A stretch of 61,287 nucleotides of DNA from Flavobacteriaceae bacterium (GCA_009827225.1 WUAI01000018.1:1-61287); one strand, 5' to 3'; counted from the stretch's first letter, positions 35,019 to 44,960 are shown. Program-made: numbers and translations. The notes: a model not told the origin generated them from the sequence alone.

Positions 35019-36077
35019 ATGATCAACTTATACAATTCCCACATTTCTTCATTATCCATCCACAGAGTTGGAAACAAAAGCAGAAATGAGGGCATACTCC
35101 TATCCCAAACACCCTTTGAGTTAACCGACGAAATGACCCCCTTATTAAAGGAGTTTTTTCTAAAACCCTTCCGTGATAAAGAAGAGAACTATTATCAGTT
35201 TGCCCATGGTTCGGATCTGGAATTTCACGATCTCTTTCAGTGGATTTCTGAAATATTCGAGCATCCTGAAGGCGTTCATGACGTGAGCAAAAAAATTGCC
35301 TCTCATTTGTTCGATCAGTCCATGCACCCTCATATCAAGAGTGGAGAAGTTTACATCGCTTATTTGGAAAACCTGGTTCTGGACAACGAAAAAGTCGATG
35401 GGATCGGAATATTTAAATCGGAGATCAAACAGGATTTTCTCCAGTTTTCAGAGTCGGAAAATAATCTTATGGCTCATCTTCAGCAGGGAGTGAATCTCAA
35501 CAAGCTTGACAAAGGAGCTTTGATCTTCAATTCCAAAAAAGAAGAAGGATATAAAGTTTTGTCCGTCGACAGCAATCGCTATGACGCCCGATATTGGTTG
35601 GAAAGCTTTTTGGGTGTGGATGCGTTTGCAGACGAAAACTTTTTGACAAAGAAATATTTGAAATTTTGCCAGGATTTCGCCAAAGATGTAGTATTACCGG
35701 CCGAAGATAAAAAGGAAGAAGTATTGTTTATGAACAGAGCAGTAAATCATTTCGCTAAAAATGATCTGTTCGAAGAGTCATCGTTCGTAAATGAAGTGAT
35801 CGATAACCCGGACCTTATTCCGGAATTCAGACACTATAAAGCAGAACGGGCACCAAAATATAAGATAGAGGACCTCACCTCCTTTCCTATAGCTAATACG
35901 GCGGTGACGGCGGCCCGAAAAAAGATCAAAAATACCATCCAACTCGATACCAATATTCAGATTAAAATGGATTTCATCAATCCTGAAAGTGCTGAAAAGT
36001 TTGTGGAGAAAGGATGGGACGAAGAAAAGCAGATGTATTATTATTTGGTGTATTTCAACCAGGAACAAAAGTCGTAA
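35019..36077 (+). CDS. nucleoid-associated protein (NdpA/YejK family)
   Basis: A 352-residue soluble protein of the NA37/YejK family, recognised by 'FSSLSIHRVGNKS'-type N-terminus (SSLSIHRVGN), the central 'GEVYIAYLENLVLDNEKVDGIGIFKSE' region and 'YDARYWLESFLGV'. E. coli YejK is found on the nucleoid and associates with topoisomerase IV, giving a possible DNA-topology role. It lies in a plus-strand run with no clear operon partner. Confidence 0.85.
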   Translation: MINLYNSHISSLSIHRVGNKSRNEGILLSQTPFELTDEMTPLLKEFFLKPFRDKEENYYQFAHGSDLEFHDLFQWISEIFEHPEGVHDVSKKIASHLFDQSMHPHIKSGEVYIAYLENLVLDNEKVDGIGIFKSEIKQDFLQFSESENNLMAHLQQGVNLNKLDKGALIFNSKKEEGYKVLSVDSNRYDARYWLESFLGVDAFADENFLTKKYLKFCQDFAKDVVLPAEDKKEEVLFMNRAVNHFAKNDLFEESSFVNEVIDNPDLIPEFRHYKAERAPKYKIEDLTSFPIANTAVTAARKKIKNTIQLDTNIQIKMDFINPESAEKFVEKGWDEEKQMYYYLVYFNQEQKS

Positions 36078-36128
36078 GCCAGAGGAATTCTTCTCAATTA
36101 CAAAGTTCTCGATTTTCCCGTTCTTGCT

Positions 36129-36143
36129 GAAATGTAACATTTC
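36129..36143. promoter_or_regulatory. inverted repeat GAAATGT-A-ACATTTC before the ABC transporter
   Basis: A perfect 7-bp inverted repeat about a single base, 46 bp before the ABC transporter start and 51 bp after the preceding stop. It has operator geometry for a dimeric repressor (GntR/MarR/TetR type), but no regulator gene adjoins. Confidence 0.35.
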
Positions 36144-36188
36144 CTGCACTGCTTCGTCTTACATACATTAGCTCAAAAAAACAGCCAA

Positions 36189-37085
36189 GTGCAAACCATC
36201 CTTAAAATTGACAATCTCACCAAGAAATTTGGTCCCATCACGGCAGTAGATGACCTTTCATTTACCATTGAAAAAGGCAACGTGTATGGGATACTTGGTC
36301 CCAACGGTAGTGGTAAATCGACCACTTTGGGAGTAGTCCTGAACGTAGTGAACAAAACCAACGGTAACTTTAGTTGGTTCGACGGTGCAGAAACCACCCA
36401 TCAGGCATTAAAAAAAGTGGGAGCTATTATCGAGCGCCCAAACTTCTACCCTTACATGACCGCGGTGCAAAACCTGGAGTTGGTGTGTAAGATCAAGGAA
36501 GTTTCCAATGAAAAAATTCATGAGAAACTTGAGATTGTAGGTCTGTCCGACAGAAAATACAGCAAATTCCGAACATTTTCGCTGGGGATGAAACAGCGAT
36601 TGGCCATTGCGTCGGCTTTGCTGAACGACCCGGAAATTTTAATACTGGACGAACCAACTAACGGTTTGGACCCACAGGGTATTCACCAGATTCGCCAAAT
36701 CATTAAAAAGATCGCTAAGGAAGGAACGACCATACTTTTGGCGTCTCACCTTTTGGACGAAGTGGAAAAAGTTTGCTCCCATGTGGTGATCCTGCGAAAA
36801 GGGAAGAGCCTTTATGTAGGAAGTGTTGACGGGATGAATGCCAGTCACGGGTTTATCACGGTGCGAAGTGAGGACAATGAAAAGCTCAAAAGTGTATTGG
36901 AACAGATGAATGCCTTCAGTAGTATCAAAGAAGAAGGAGAAAACCTGGTGGCTTACTTAAAGGAGCCTATGGACGCATCCGCGCTGAACAAATATGTATT
37001 CGAACAAGGAATTTCGTTGTCTCATCTGGACAAACGGAAAGAAAGCCTCGAAGAGCAATTCCTTGCACTCCCCAAAAACAACTAG
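36189..37085 (+). CDS. ABC transporter ATP-binding protein (ABC-2 exporter type)
   Basis: A 298-residue ATPase with Walker A GPNGSGKST (about 37-45), signature 'FSLGMKQRLAI', Walker B ILILDEPTNGLD and the H-loop 'LLASHLLDE'. The C-terminal 80 residues form the small domain of antibiotic-type exporters. Pairs with the permease 3 bp downstream. GTG start, with 'TILKIDNLTKKFG' as a typical N-terminus. Substrate is unknown; multidrug/bacitracin-type or gliding-related export are possible. Confidence 0.92.
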   Translation: MQTILKIDNLTKKFGPITAVDDLSFTIEKGNVYGILGPNGSGKSTTLGVVLNVVNKTNGNFSWFDGAETTHQALKKVGAIIERPNFYPYMTAVQNLELVCKIKEVSNEKIHEKLEIVGLSDRKYSKFRTFSLGMKQRLAIASALLNDPEILILDEPTNGLDPQGIHQIRQIIKKIAKEGTTILLASHLLDEVEKVCSHVVILRKGKSLYVGSVDGMNASHGFITVRSEDNEKLKSVLEQMNAFSSIKEEGENLVAYLKEPMDASALNKYVFEQGISLSHLDKRKESLEEQFLALPKNN

Positions 37086-37088
37086 CCA

Positions 37089-37928
37089 ATGTTACGCCTT
37101 CTCCATATAGAACTTCATAAACTACGATATAACAAATCGGCCAAGGCGATCTCTATTGTCTATTTTGCTTTGATATGCTTTATTGCGTTGATTGTCTCCA
37201 TAGAATTCAATTTTGGTGGAGTTAAATTTCGTGTAGCCGACCAGGGAATATTCAATTTCCCATTTATCTGGCATTTCAATTCCTGGGTGGCGGCATGGCT
37301 GAAGATATTCTTTGCCATCGTGATCGTCTCGATTGTAGCCAATGAATACAGCTATCGAACGTTGAAACAGAACCTCATCGATGGCCTTAGTAAAAGGGAA
37401 TTCCTGACCTCCAAATACCTGGCAGTTATACTATTCTCTGTCGTTTCTACAATATTCTTGTTCTTGGTTTCATTAATCCTCGGACTTATATTTTCAGATT
37501 ATACCGAAATAGGAATCATCTTTAGCGACATGCAATACATGCTGGCTTATTTCATCAAGCTGCTTAGTTTCTTTACGTTCTGTATGTTTCTTGGAATTTG
37601 GGTAAAGCGATCGGCCTTTGCACTGGGGTTCCTGGGGTTATGGCAAGTGGTGGAGATTGTAATCGCCGCCATTTTCCAGTATATCAAGGTGAAAACGGAT
37701 GTTGATCTTTTCAAATCAGTGTATAATTTTTTACCGCTAAACGCCATGTCCGACCTGATCGTAGAACCCTTTACGCGATTTGGTGCGGTGCAGAGTGCTG
37801 CGAGTCAGTTGGGAGAAACATTCGACAAAAACTACGATTTGGAATGGAGCGCAGTCGCCATTTCACTGGGATGGATGCTATTATTCCTTTACTGGTCCTA
37901 TGCCATTCTCAAAAAGCGTGATTTATAA
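37089..37928 (+). CDS. ABC-2 type transporter permease
   Basis: A 279-residue membrane protein with six helices (about 18-40, 68-90, 110-135, 148-175, 178-200, 250-272) and the short helix after TM2 'NEYSYRTLKQNLIDG' that docks into the ATPase, typical of ABC-2 permeases. It partners with the ATPase just upstream. No substrate clue is visible. Confidence 0.88.
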   Translation: MLRLLHIELHKLRYNKSAKAISIVYFALICFIALIVSIEFNFGGVKFRVADQGIFNFPFIWHFNSWVAAWLKIFFAIVIVSIVANEYSYRTLKQNLIDGLSKREFLTSKYLAVILFSVVSTIFLFLVSLILGLIFSDYTEIGIIFSDMQYMLAYFIKLLSFFTFCMFLGIWVKRSAFALGFLGLWQVVEIVIAAIFQYIKVKTDVDLFKSVYNFLPLNAMSDLIVEPFTRFGAVQSAASQLGETFDKNYDLEWSAVAISLGWMLLFLYWSYAILKKRDL

Positions 37929-38002
37929 ATTAAGACCCGCCTGAGGCGTATTTGATAATCGCAACTCGAATTATTTGTATATTAGTCAGTGAATCGGTTG
38001 CT

Positions 38003-40432
38003 ATGCTAAAAATTTACTCGCTTATTTTTCTAATAGCGGTGGCGATACCGCTCGAGCTCTGTTCTCAGGAAATCGAATTGTTCCAGCAATTTAACGGCAG
38101 GTACGACTACCTCGCCTTTGGAAATACATTGAATATTGGAGAGAATACAGGAAATGAAACACCTTGTACAATTCTGGAAGAAAGCAGTGCCGATTTCAAC
38201 CTGGATCCCGATCAAACTTTAATCGCTGCCTATCTCTACTGGGCAGGTTCCGGGGAAGGAGATTTTGATGTTACTTTTAATGGAAACGCCATTACTGCGG
38301 AAAGAACTTTCAGTTTTACACTAAGTGAAACCAACGTCTATTTCGCAGGATTTGCGGACGTTACTTCGATTGTAAGTGCCACCGGAAACGGTACTTATAC
38401 CCTATCAGATTTGGTTCCTGATCTCAACCTGGAGATTTATTGTGGTTTTCCGGACGGAACAGGTAATACCACCAATTTTGGAGGTTGGGCCGTTACAGTG
38501 ATCTATGAGGATGCTGATCTTCCGTTGAACCAGGTGTTACTATTTGATGGGATGGATGGTGTATTCCTTTTCAATCCTGCTATCGACATCGTTTTGGACA
38601 ATCTAAATGTATTGGACAATACCGGGGCTAAAATAGGATTCCTGGCTTGGGAAGGTGATGCAGTGCTGGCAAACAACGAAACCTTAAGGATCAATGGAAA
38701 TATACTGAGCAATCCACCACTCAATCCGGAAAACAATGCTTTTAACAGTACCAATAGTTTTACGGGTTCTTCGGAATTGTATAATATGGATATTGATTTT
38801 TATGATATCGAAAACAATATACAGCCCGGAGATGAGAGTGCCACTATCAGTTTAACTTCAAATCAGGACCTGGTGATGGTAAACAATATCGTTACTGTCC
38901 TCAATAATGAGCTGCCGGATGGTACGATTGTAATGGATAATATTGTAGGAGGTACGGAATGTGACAATCGCGAGATCACTATAGATTATACCGTCTCTAA
39001 CCTCAATAGTACGGATGCCCTTCCTGCAGGAACATCCATTGGGTTCTATGCCAATAATACCCTTATCGAACAGACTGAAACCACCGCTGATATCCCTATC
39101 GATGGTACCGAAAGTGGTTCCCTAACGATGACAGTTCCTTTAGGGGTGCCTGCAGAATTCCTTTTGCGTGCATTTATAGATGATACCGGCGAGATTAATG
39201 AATTGGACGAAGAAAACAATGAGGATAATACACCTTTCAGGTTGCTTGTTTCACCTGAAATATCTTCACTCACAGACCTTGAACTCTGCGACGTAGTGGG
39301 AGATGAAATCTTTGATCTAACCGAGGCTACCGCCAATATTGATCCCGACGCTACTATCAGTTATCATAATTCTGAAGCAGATGCTGAGGCTAATAATAAC
39401 CCTATCACAGACCCTCTTAATTATGAGAATACAGATAATCCTGAAACCATCTGGGTGCGGGTGTCCAATGCCGATTGTTTTGTGGTGGGAAGTTTTGAAG
39501 TGGAAGTGATCATATGTCCGTTACCCGATGCCACCATTGAAATTGATAACGAGATCTATGCTTGTCGCATGCGTGATCTGGTAATAGAATATACGGTATT
39601 CAATACCAAAGGAACGAATGTGCTGCCCGGGAACACTCCTATTGCATTCTACGCCGATCTCGAATTGATAGCCCAGGCTACCACCATCAATGATATCCCG
39701 ATTGGAGGCAGTGAATCCAATAGTATATCCGTGACCCTTTCCGAAGAAATACCGAATACTTTTGTGCTGTTCGCAATCGTGGATGACGATGGTACGGGAA
39801 CAGGAATCGTAGAGGAATTGAACGAATTTAACAACGAATTCGACATCGTGGCCGAATTTGGCACCATTCCTCCCATTGACAACTTACCCGATCTCACAGA
39901 ATGTGACCAGGGATTCGAAGAGGCACCTTTCGATTTGACGGTACAAGACGATCTGATCATAGAAAATACCAACGGAGAATTCAATTACTTTAGGACAGAG
40001 GCCGATGCCCTTGCTAATGAGAATCCCATCCTTGATCCAGGGCTGTTCACGAATACCAGAAATCCGCAAACCGTTTTCGTTCGATTGGAGAATGAGATTT
40101 GCTTTACCATTGGTTCTTTCGACCTTATTGTGGAACGGTGCCCTCCGATTGTATATGAAGGGCTATCGCCTAACAACGACGGTAAAAATGATGTATTTAA
40201 TATCAATTATATCGTCGACGTTTTCCCGGACTTCAATTTGAAGATATACAGCCGTGAAGGGAATCTCATTTACGAAGGAGGAAACGAAGATGGCCTATGG
40301 GACGGAATCCCAAATACCGGTATTTTGTATGCCGACAAGGTGGTGCCAACTGGTACTTATTTCTACGTTCTTGTGCTTAATGACCCGGACTTTCCGGAGG
40401 CCATGATTGGTGATGTTTACGTTAATTATTAG
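38003..40432 (+). CDS. large T9SS type B (gliding motility-associated) surface protein
   Basis: An 809-residue exported protein. Order: signal peptide (cut near CSQ, residue 21); an N-terminal adhesin-like region (about 25-300) with 'YLYWAGSGEGDF' and 'GGWAVTVIYEDAD'; two CARDB-like beta domains (about 306-416 and 511-622, with DALPAGTSIGFY and NVLPGNTPIAFY); two FDLT/NPQ repeats (about 424-510 and 622-714) like those of the 3731-5867 pair; and a type B C-terminal sorting domain (GLSPNNDGKNDVF, 'PTGTYFYVLVLND'). Type B cargo is exported through T9SS and held at the surface or in outer-membrane complexes. Start at 38003 gives the signal peptide directly; an earlier in-frame start is not needed. 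Confidence 0.86.
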   Translation: MLKIYSLIFLIAVAIPLELCSQEIELFQQFNGRYDYLAFGNTLNIGENTGNETPCTILEESSADFNLDPDQTLIAAYLYWAGSGEGDFDVTFNGNAITAERTFSFTLSETNVYFAGFADVTSIVSATGNGTYTLSDLVPDLNLEIYCGFPDGTGNTTNFGGWAVTVIYEDADLPLNQVLLFDGMDGVFLFNPAIDIVLDNLNVLDNTGAKIGFLAWEGDAVLANNETLRINGNILSNPPLNPENNAFNSTNSFTGSSELYNMDIDFYDIENNIQPGDESATISLTSNQDLVMVNNIVTVLNNELPDGTIVMDNIVGGTECDNREITIDYTVSNLNSTDALPAGTSIGFYANNTLIEQTETTADIPIDGTESGSLTMTVPLGVPAEFLLRAFIDDTGEINELDEENNEDNTPFRLLVSPEISSLTDLELCDVVGDEIFDLTEATANIDPDATISYHNSEADAEANNNPITDPLNYENTDNPETIWVRVSNADCFVVGSFEVEVIICPLPDATIEIDNEIYACRMRDLVIEYTVFNTKGTNVLPGNTPIAFYADLELIAQATTINDIPIGGSESNSISVTLSEEIPNTFVLFAIVDDDGTGTGIVEELNEFNNEFDIVAEFGTIPPIDNLPDLTECDQGFEEAPFDLTVQDDLIIENTNGEFNYFRTEADALANENPILDPGLFTNTRNPQTVFVRLENEICFTIGSFDLIVERCPPIVYEGLSPNNDGKNDVFNINYIVDVFPDFNLKIYSREGNLIYEGGNEDGLWDGIPNTGILYADKVVPTGTYFYVLVLNDPDFPEAMIGDVYVNY

Positions 40433-40477
40433 GAAGCAGTTGTAGGATACGGATAATATTCGTTACTTCGAATTGCT

Positions 40478-41209
40478 ATGAAAAACCTTACCATTTTATT
40501 ATGGCTGGCATGTTTTGTTCCTATGCTGGCTCAGGAGAATTCAGAAATAAACACCGCTCAATCAGATTTCAAGATTACACAAGGTCCTATCCTTACCTTT
40601 AATGTCTTTACGCCCGTCATGGGTTATACGCCCAGATATCGGGTGGGATATATTCAACCTGTCACAGGGCCTTTGATGATTGGTGCTGATGTGGGCTACG
40701 GACGGGAAGGAATAGTGTTCGATTTTAATCCTGACCGCTCCCGACAAGACTATAGCTTGTTTGAAGTAAGAGGTGAAGTGTATTATCTGTTGAATGTAAA
40801 TCGGAATGGAGATCATTATCTATCCTTTGAAACTCATTACTTAAATCATACTGAAACGTTCTTCGACGAAGCCATTGAGTTTGATGATCAACCTAATTTG
40901 TTATACGAGCAAGCCGATTACTCTCGCAATAGGATCGCCTTTACAATTAAATATGGGGCTTTCTACTACCTCTCTGAACGGCTGGGCCTAAATGCTTACT
41001 ATGGAATGGGGTTACGCATTCGAAATAACAGTTTTAGTAATGTTATTCCCGTGGGAGGTGGTGGCTCTCCTGATAATTCAGATGGAAACGGAAATTTTTA
41101 TGATGATGATGAGGAGTGGGACTTCGGAACGAATAACTACTATCGTGAGGACGGGCGCAATGTTGGACTGAATATTGCATTAGGCATCAAACTATTTTAT
41201 CAGTTCTAA
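40478..41209 (+). CDS. predicted outer membrane beta-barrel protein, unknown function
   Basis: A 243-residue exported protein: signal peptide ending near MLAQ (residues 14-19), then alternating beta-strands and a C-terminal Phe (YQF), the pattern of a small barrel of about eight to ten strands. A Gly/Asp/Asn-rich loop at about 190-215 (GGGGSPDNSDGNGNFYDDD) probably lies outside the cell. I recognise no family beyond this. It follows the type B surface protein by 45 bp and may be cotranscribed. Confidence 0.65.
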   Translation: MKNLTILLWLACFVPMLAQENSEINTAQSDFKITQGPILTFNVFTPVMGYTPRYRVGYIQPVTGPLMIGADVGYGREGIVFDFNPDRSRQDYSLFEVRGEVYYLLNVNRNGDHYLSFETHYLNHTETFFDEAIEFDDQPNLLYEQADYSRNRIAFTIKYGAFYYLSERLGLNAYYGMGLRIRNNSFSNVIPVGGGGSPDNSDGNGNFYDDDEEWDFGTNNYYREDGRNVGLNIALGIKLFYQF

Positions 41210-41264
41210 TACTTCTTTGCTAGTTCAATTTTGGTTATTTTTAATTGGAAAATTAGAACCAACC

Positions 41265-42077
41265 ATGAAGGAACATAACGCATATATTCTGGGAACGGAT
41301 ACCGAAGAATTACACCGCTTGGGAGTGCAACATCAGGTTTGGGCCGAGGAGGCTCAACGGGGATGGAATCTGGCGGGTTTCAAAGCTGGTGAAACATTTC
41401 TGGACCTGGGTAGCGGACCCGGATTTTGCACGAAAGAACTGGCCTACATCGCAGGAGAGCATGGCAAGGTGATTGGTGTAGATCGTTCAGCTGCTTACAT
41501 AGAACATCTTAAACAAGTAACTGCCCTGCACCACTTAAACATTGAACCTGTTCTTTCCGATTTTGATGAAATGGTACTGGAACCGGAGACTATCGATGGT
41601 ATGTATTGTCGATGGGCCTTGGCGTGGCTGCCAAATCCAAAAGAAATATTGATAAATGTTCGGGATGCGCTTAAGCACGGAGGAAGAATGGTGATTCATG
41701 AATATTATGATTGGTCTACCCACCAAACGGAGCCTCAGCTCCCTGGACTAAATAAAGCCATTGCTGCTGCTCTAAGAAGTTTTAAAGATTCCGAAGGACA
41801 TATAGATATAGGACGTGAACTTCCTCGGATTTTCGAGGAGATCGGAATGAAAGTCACCGGAGTCCGGTTAATGTCTAAGCTAGCAAAGCCTGATAATTTA
41901 ATCTGGCAATGGCCAAAAACTTTTTATCACAGCTATTTCCCAAGATTGGCAGAAGCAGGCTTCCTGGAAGAACAAGATGTGAAACATGCATTGCAAGATA
42001 TGTCTGAAATCGAGAGTTTACCTTATACTACCTTATGTTGTCCATTAATGGTAGAGGTTATTGCCGAAAAGGTTTAA
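41265..42077 (+). CDS. SAM-dependent methyltransferase
   Basis: A 270-residue class I methyltransferase. Motif I FLDLGSGPGFCTKEL (about 37-51), acidic residue in 'VIGVDRSAAYI', motif 'GMYCRWALAWLPNP' and the post-SAM 'GGRMVIHEYYDW'. Similar to ubiquinone/menaquinone-type or small-molecule methyltransferases; substrate unknown. ATG at 41265 begins the family-like core; a start at 41217 would add an unsupported hydrophobic stretch. Confidence 0.8.
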   Translation: MKEHNAYILGTDTEELHRLGVQHQVWAEEAQRGWNLAGFKAGETFLDLGSGPGFCTKELAYIAGEHGKVIGVDRSAAYIEHLKQVTALHHLNIEPVLSDFDEMVLEPETIDGMYCRWALAWLPNPKEILINVRDALKHGGRMVIHEYYDWSTHQTEPQLPGLNKAIAAALRSFKDSEGHIDIGRELPRIFEEIGMKVTGVRLMSKLAKPDNLIWQWPKTFYHSYFPRLAEAGFLEEQDVKHALQDMSEIESLPYTTLCCPLMVEVIAEKV

Positions 42078-42116
42078 TCACCTACGAATGAGCCAAAAAA
42101 TGAGCCGAATTTTGAG

Positions 42117-42124
42117 TAATTTTG
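42117..42124 (+). promoter_or_regulatory. TAnnTTTG -7 element for uvrB
   Basis: TAATTTTG, full consensus, 7 nt before the uvrB ATG; predicts a leaderless transcript. No LexA-like box is apparent next to it. Confidence 0.58.
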
Positions 42125-42131
42125 CAATTCT

Positions 42132-44138
42132 ATGAAATTTGAGATTGTAAGCGATTTTACACCCACAGGAGACCAGCCCGAGGCGATTTCAGCCTTGGTA
42201 AACGGACTGAATGACGACGAAAAATATCAAACCCTTCTTGGGGTAACCGGTAGTGGGAAAACATTTACCGTGGCTAACGTGGTACAGGAGGTACAAAAGC
42301 CCACCCTGGTGCTTGCGCACAATAAGACACTGGCTGCCCAGCTATATTCGGAGTTTAAACAGTTCTTCCCGAACAATGCGATAGAGTATTTCGTTTCTTA
42401 CTACGATTATTACCAGCCTGAAGCATATATCCCTACGAGCGGCACCTACATTGAGAAAGATCTTTCCATCAATGAGGAGATAGAAAAGTTACGTTTGAGT
42501 ACCACCTCTTCCCTGCTTTCCGGCCGACGCGATGTGCTGGTAGTAGCTTCCGTATCGTGTTTGTATGGTATTGGTAACCCTGCCGAATTTCAGAAGAACG
42601 TGATCAAACTCGAACAGGGTCAGATTATTTCGAGAACCAAACTGCTACATCAACTGGTCCAGGGATTGTACTCCAGAACTGAAATGGATTTTTATAATGG
42701 GCGTTTCAGAATAAAAGGTGACACGGTGGACGTATATCCTGGTTACGCCGATGATGCTTTCAGAATTCATTTCTTCGGAGATGAAATCGAGGAAATCGAA
42801 GCTTTTAATCCTCAGACCAACGAAATCATCGAAAAGTACGACCGCCTGACTATCTATCCTGCCAATATGTTCGTTACCTCACCGGATGTGCTTCAAAACG
42901 CCATCAAGGACATACAGGACGATTTGGTCAAACAGGTGGATTATTTTAAAGAAATTGGAAAACACCTTGAAGCGAAACGGCTAGATGAACGAACCAATTT
43001 TGATTTGGAAATGATTCGTGAACTGGGGTACTGTAGTGGTATTGAGAACTATTCCCGCTACCTGGATCAAAGATTACCCGGGACACGACCCTTCTGCTTG
43101 CTGGATTATTTTACGGACGACTTCCTGATGATTGTGGACGAAAGTCATGTCTCCATTCCACAAGTAGGTGCCATGTATGGAGGAGACAGAAGCCGAAAGG
43201 AAAACCTGGTGGAATACGGTTTCCGATTGCCGGCAGCGATGGACAATCGGCCGTTGAAATTTGAGGAATTTGAGGCACTTCAGAATCAGGTGATCTATGT
43301 TAGCGCCACACCTGCTGATTATGAGCTTGAAAAAACCGGAGGCGTTTATATCGAACAGGTGATACGACCTACTGGCCTTTTGGATCCTCCTATTGAAGTT
43401 CGCCCAAGTTTGAATCAGATCGATGATTTATTGGAAGAAATCCAGCAGCGAGTGGAAAAGGACGAACGTGTATTGGTCACTACACTCACCAAAAGAATGG
43501 CCGAGGAACTCACCAAATATATGACCCGAATTCAGATTCGTTGTAGATACATTCATAGTGATGTAGACACCTTGGAGCGTGTTGAGATTATGCAGGATCT
43601 GAGGCTAGGTCTCTTTGATGTTCTGGTAGGAGTAAACTTGCTTCGTGAAGGTCTCGACCTTCCTGAAGTGTCCCTGGTAGCCATACTGGATGCTGACAAA
43701 GAAGGATTCCTTCGTAGCCATCGATCCCTTACTCAAACAGTTGGAAGAGCGGCAAGGCACATTAATGGGAAGGCTATCATGTATGCCGATAAGATTACCC
43801 GAAGTATGCAGGCCACGATTGACGGAACAGAATATCGTAGGTCCAAACAGATTGCCTATAATGAGGCCAATGGAATAACCCCAACGGCAATCAAAAAATC
43901 TCTCGAAAATGCACTCACTAAGTCAAAAAGCGAGGCTTATACTTTAGAGACTGCAGAGACTTTAGCAGCTGAGAATGAAGGGGAATATCTTACCGGGCCT
44001 CAAATCGAAAAGAAAATTAGAGATACCCGAAAGGCCATGGAGAAATCGGCAAAAGAATTGGATTTCATGATGGCCGCCAAGCTTAGGGACAAGATTAAAA
44101 ACCTTCAGCAACAATTACAACAAATCGAATCTTCTTAA
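42132..44138 (+). CDS. uvrB: excinuclease ABC subunit B
   Basis: A 668-residue helicase-like subunit that verifies DNA damage after UvrA and hands the site to UvrC in nucleotide excision repair. It shows P-loop GVTGSGKT (37-44), the beta-hairpin with 'YYDYYQPEAYIP', DESH box, motifs V-VI 'VGVNLLREGLDLPEV' and 'QTVGRAARH', and the C-terminal UVR motif 'AMEKSAKELDFMMAAKLRD' that contacts UvrC. Length is normal. Transcribed from its own promoter; rluF follows 12 bp downstream. Confidence 0.97.
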   Translation: MKFEIVSDFTPTGDQPEAISALVNGLNDDEKYQTLLGVTGSGKTFTVANVVQEVQKPTLVLAHNKTLAAQLYSEFKQFFPNNAIEYFVSYYDYYQPEAYIPTSGTYIEKDLSINEEIEKLRLSTTSSLLSGRRDVLVVASVSCLYGIGNPAEFQKNVIKLEQGQIISRTKLLHQLVQGLYSRTEMDFYNGRFRIKGDTVDVYPGYADDAFRIHFFGDEIEEIEAFNPQTNEIIEKYDRLTIYPANMFVTSPDVLQNAIKDIQDDLVKQVDYFKEIGKHLEAKRLDERTNFDLEMIRELGYCSGIENYSRYLDQRLPGTRPFCLLDYFTDDFLMIVDESHVSIPQVGAMYGGDRSRKENLVEYGFRLPAAMDNRPLKFEEFEALQNQVIYVSATPADYELEKTGGVYIEQVIRPTGLLDPPIEVRPSLNQIDDLLEEIQQRVEKDERVLVTTLTKRMAEELTKYMTRIQIRCRYIHSDVDTLERVEIMQDLRLGLFDVLVGVNLLREGLDLPEVSLVAILDADKEGFLRSHRSLTQTVGRAARHINGKAIMYADKITRSMQATIDGTEYRRSKQIAYNEANGITPTAIKKSLENALTKSKSEAYTLETAETLAAENEGEYLTGPQIEKKIRDTRKAMEKSAKELDFMMAAKLRDKIKNLQQQLQQIESS

Positions 44139-44150
44139 AACGACCCCAAG

Positions 44151-44924
44151 GTGCATCATCCAGATTCCATAAGGCTCAATAAAGCGATAAGTGATAGCGG
44201 TTTTTGTTCGAGAAGGCAGGCCGACACTTATATTGAAAAAGGCCTGGTGACCATCAATGGTGAAGTTGCCTCTTTGGGTGACAGAGCCATGCCTGATGAC
44301 ATTATTTCGGTGGATGGTAAGCTCATCAAAGAAAACGAAAACCTGGTGTACATTGCACTGAATAAACCTGTTGGGATTACCTGCACTACCGACCGGAGGA
44401 TTAAAGGAAACGTAGTGGATTTCATCAACCATGATGAACGTATCTTCCATATAGGAAGGTTGGACAAACCCAGCGAAGGACTATTATTAATGACCAATGA
44501 CGGGGATATCGTAAATAAGATCTTAAGAGCCGGTAACCGTCATGAGAAGGAATACATTGTGAAGGTGGATCGGCCCATTACGGATGAATTTCTAAAACGA
44601 ATGCGAAACGGCGTGCCGATTCTTGATACGGTAACTAAAAAGTGTAAAGTAGAACGCATGAGCCGCACGGTATTCAAAATCATACTGATTCAGGGGCTCA
44701 ATCGGCAAATCCGACGTATGTGTGAATACCTGGGATATGAGGTGATTTCACTTAAAAGAACCCGGATTATGAATATTGAATTGGGAAATCTGGCGATGGG
44801 AGCATGGAGGGATTTGACCAAAAATGAGTTGACGGTCCTGCAACAAAACCTGGCGGGTTCTGATAATAGTTCATTTGTAGATCAGCAACAGCAAAAAACC
44901 AGGGGAAAACGAAGAAGGCGCTAA
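44151..44924 (+). CDS. rluF: 23S rRNA pseudouridine synthase RluF-like
   Basis: A 257-residue RsuA/RluB-E/F pseudouridine synthase: S4 RNA-binding domain (1-60, '[21 protein letters not shown]'), catalytic domain with [17 protein letters not shown] (catalytic Asp), and '[18 protein letters not shown]'. It isomerises uridine in 23S rRNA, U2604 in the E. coli RluF case. A basic C-terminal tail (KTRGKRRRR) follows. GTG start. It ends at a bidirectional terminator before hsp20. Confidence 0.88.
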   Translation: MHHPDSIRLNKAISDSGFCSRRQADTYIEKGLVTINGEVASLGDRAMPDDIISVDGKLIKENENLVYIALNKPVGITCTTDRRIKGNVVDFINHDERIFHIGRLDKPSEGLLLMTNDGDIVNKILRAGNRHEKEYIVKVDRPITDEFLKRMRNGVPILDTVTKKCKVERMSRTVFKIILIQGLNRQIRRMCEYLGYEVISLKRTRIMNIELGNLAMGAWRDLTKNELTVLQQNLAGSDNSSFVDQQQQKTRGKRRRR

Positions 44925-44932
44925 AAAAAATA

Positions 44933-44960
44933 ACCACGTGCCGATTGAGTAGCACGTGGT
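44933..44960. terminator. bidirectional intrinsic terminator between rluF and hsp20
   Basis: A perfect 9-bp stem (ACCACGTGC / GCACGTGGT) with a 10-nt loop, followed by CTTTTT on the plus strand and by a long T-rich tract on the minus strand. It can serve both convergent genes. Confidence 0.85.

Noticed and set aside
37938-37948. Small hairpin CGCC-TGA-GGCG after the ABC permease
   Set aside because: The 4-bp stem and lack of a T-tract make it too weak to call a terminator.
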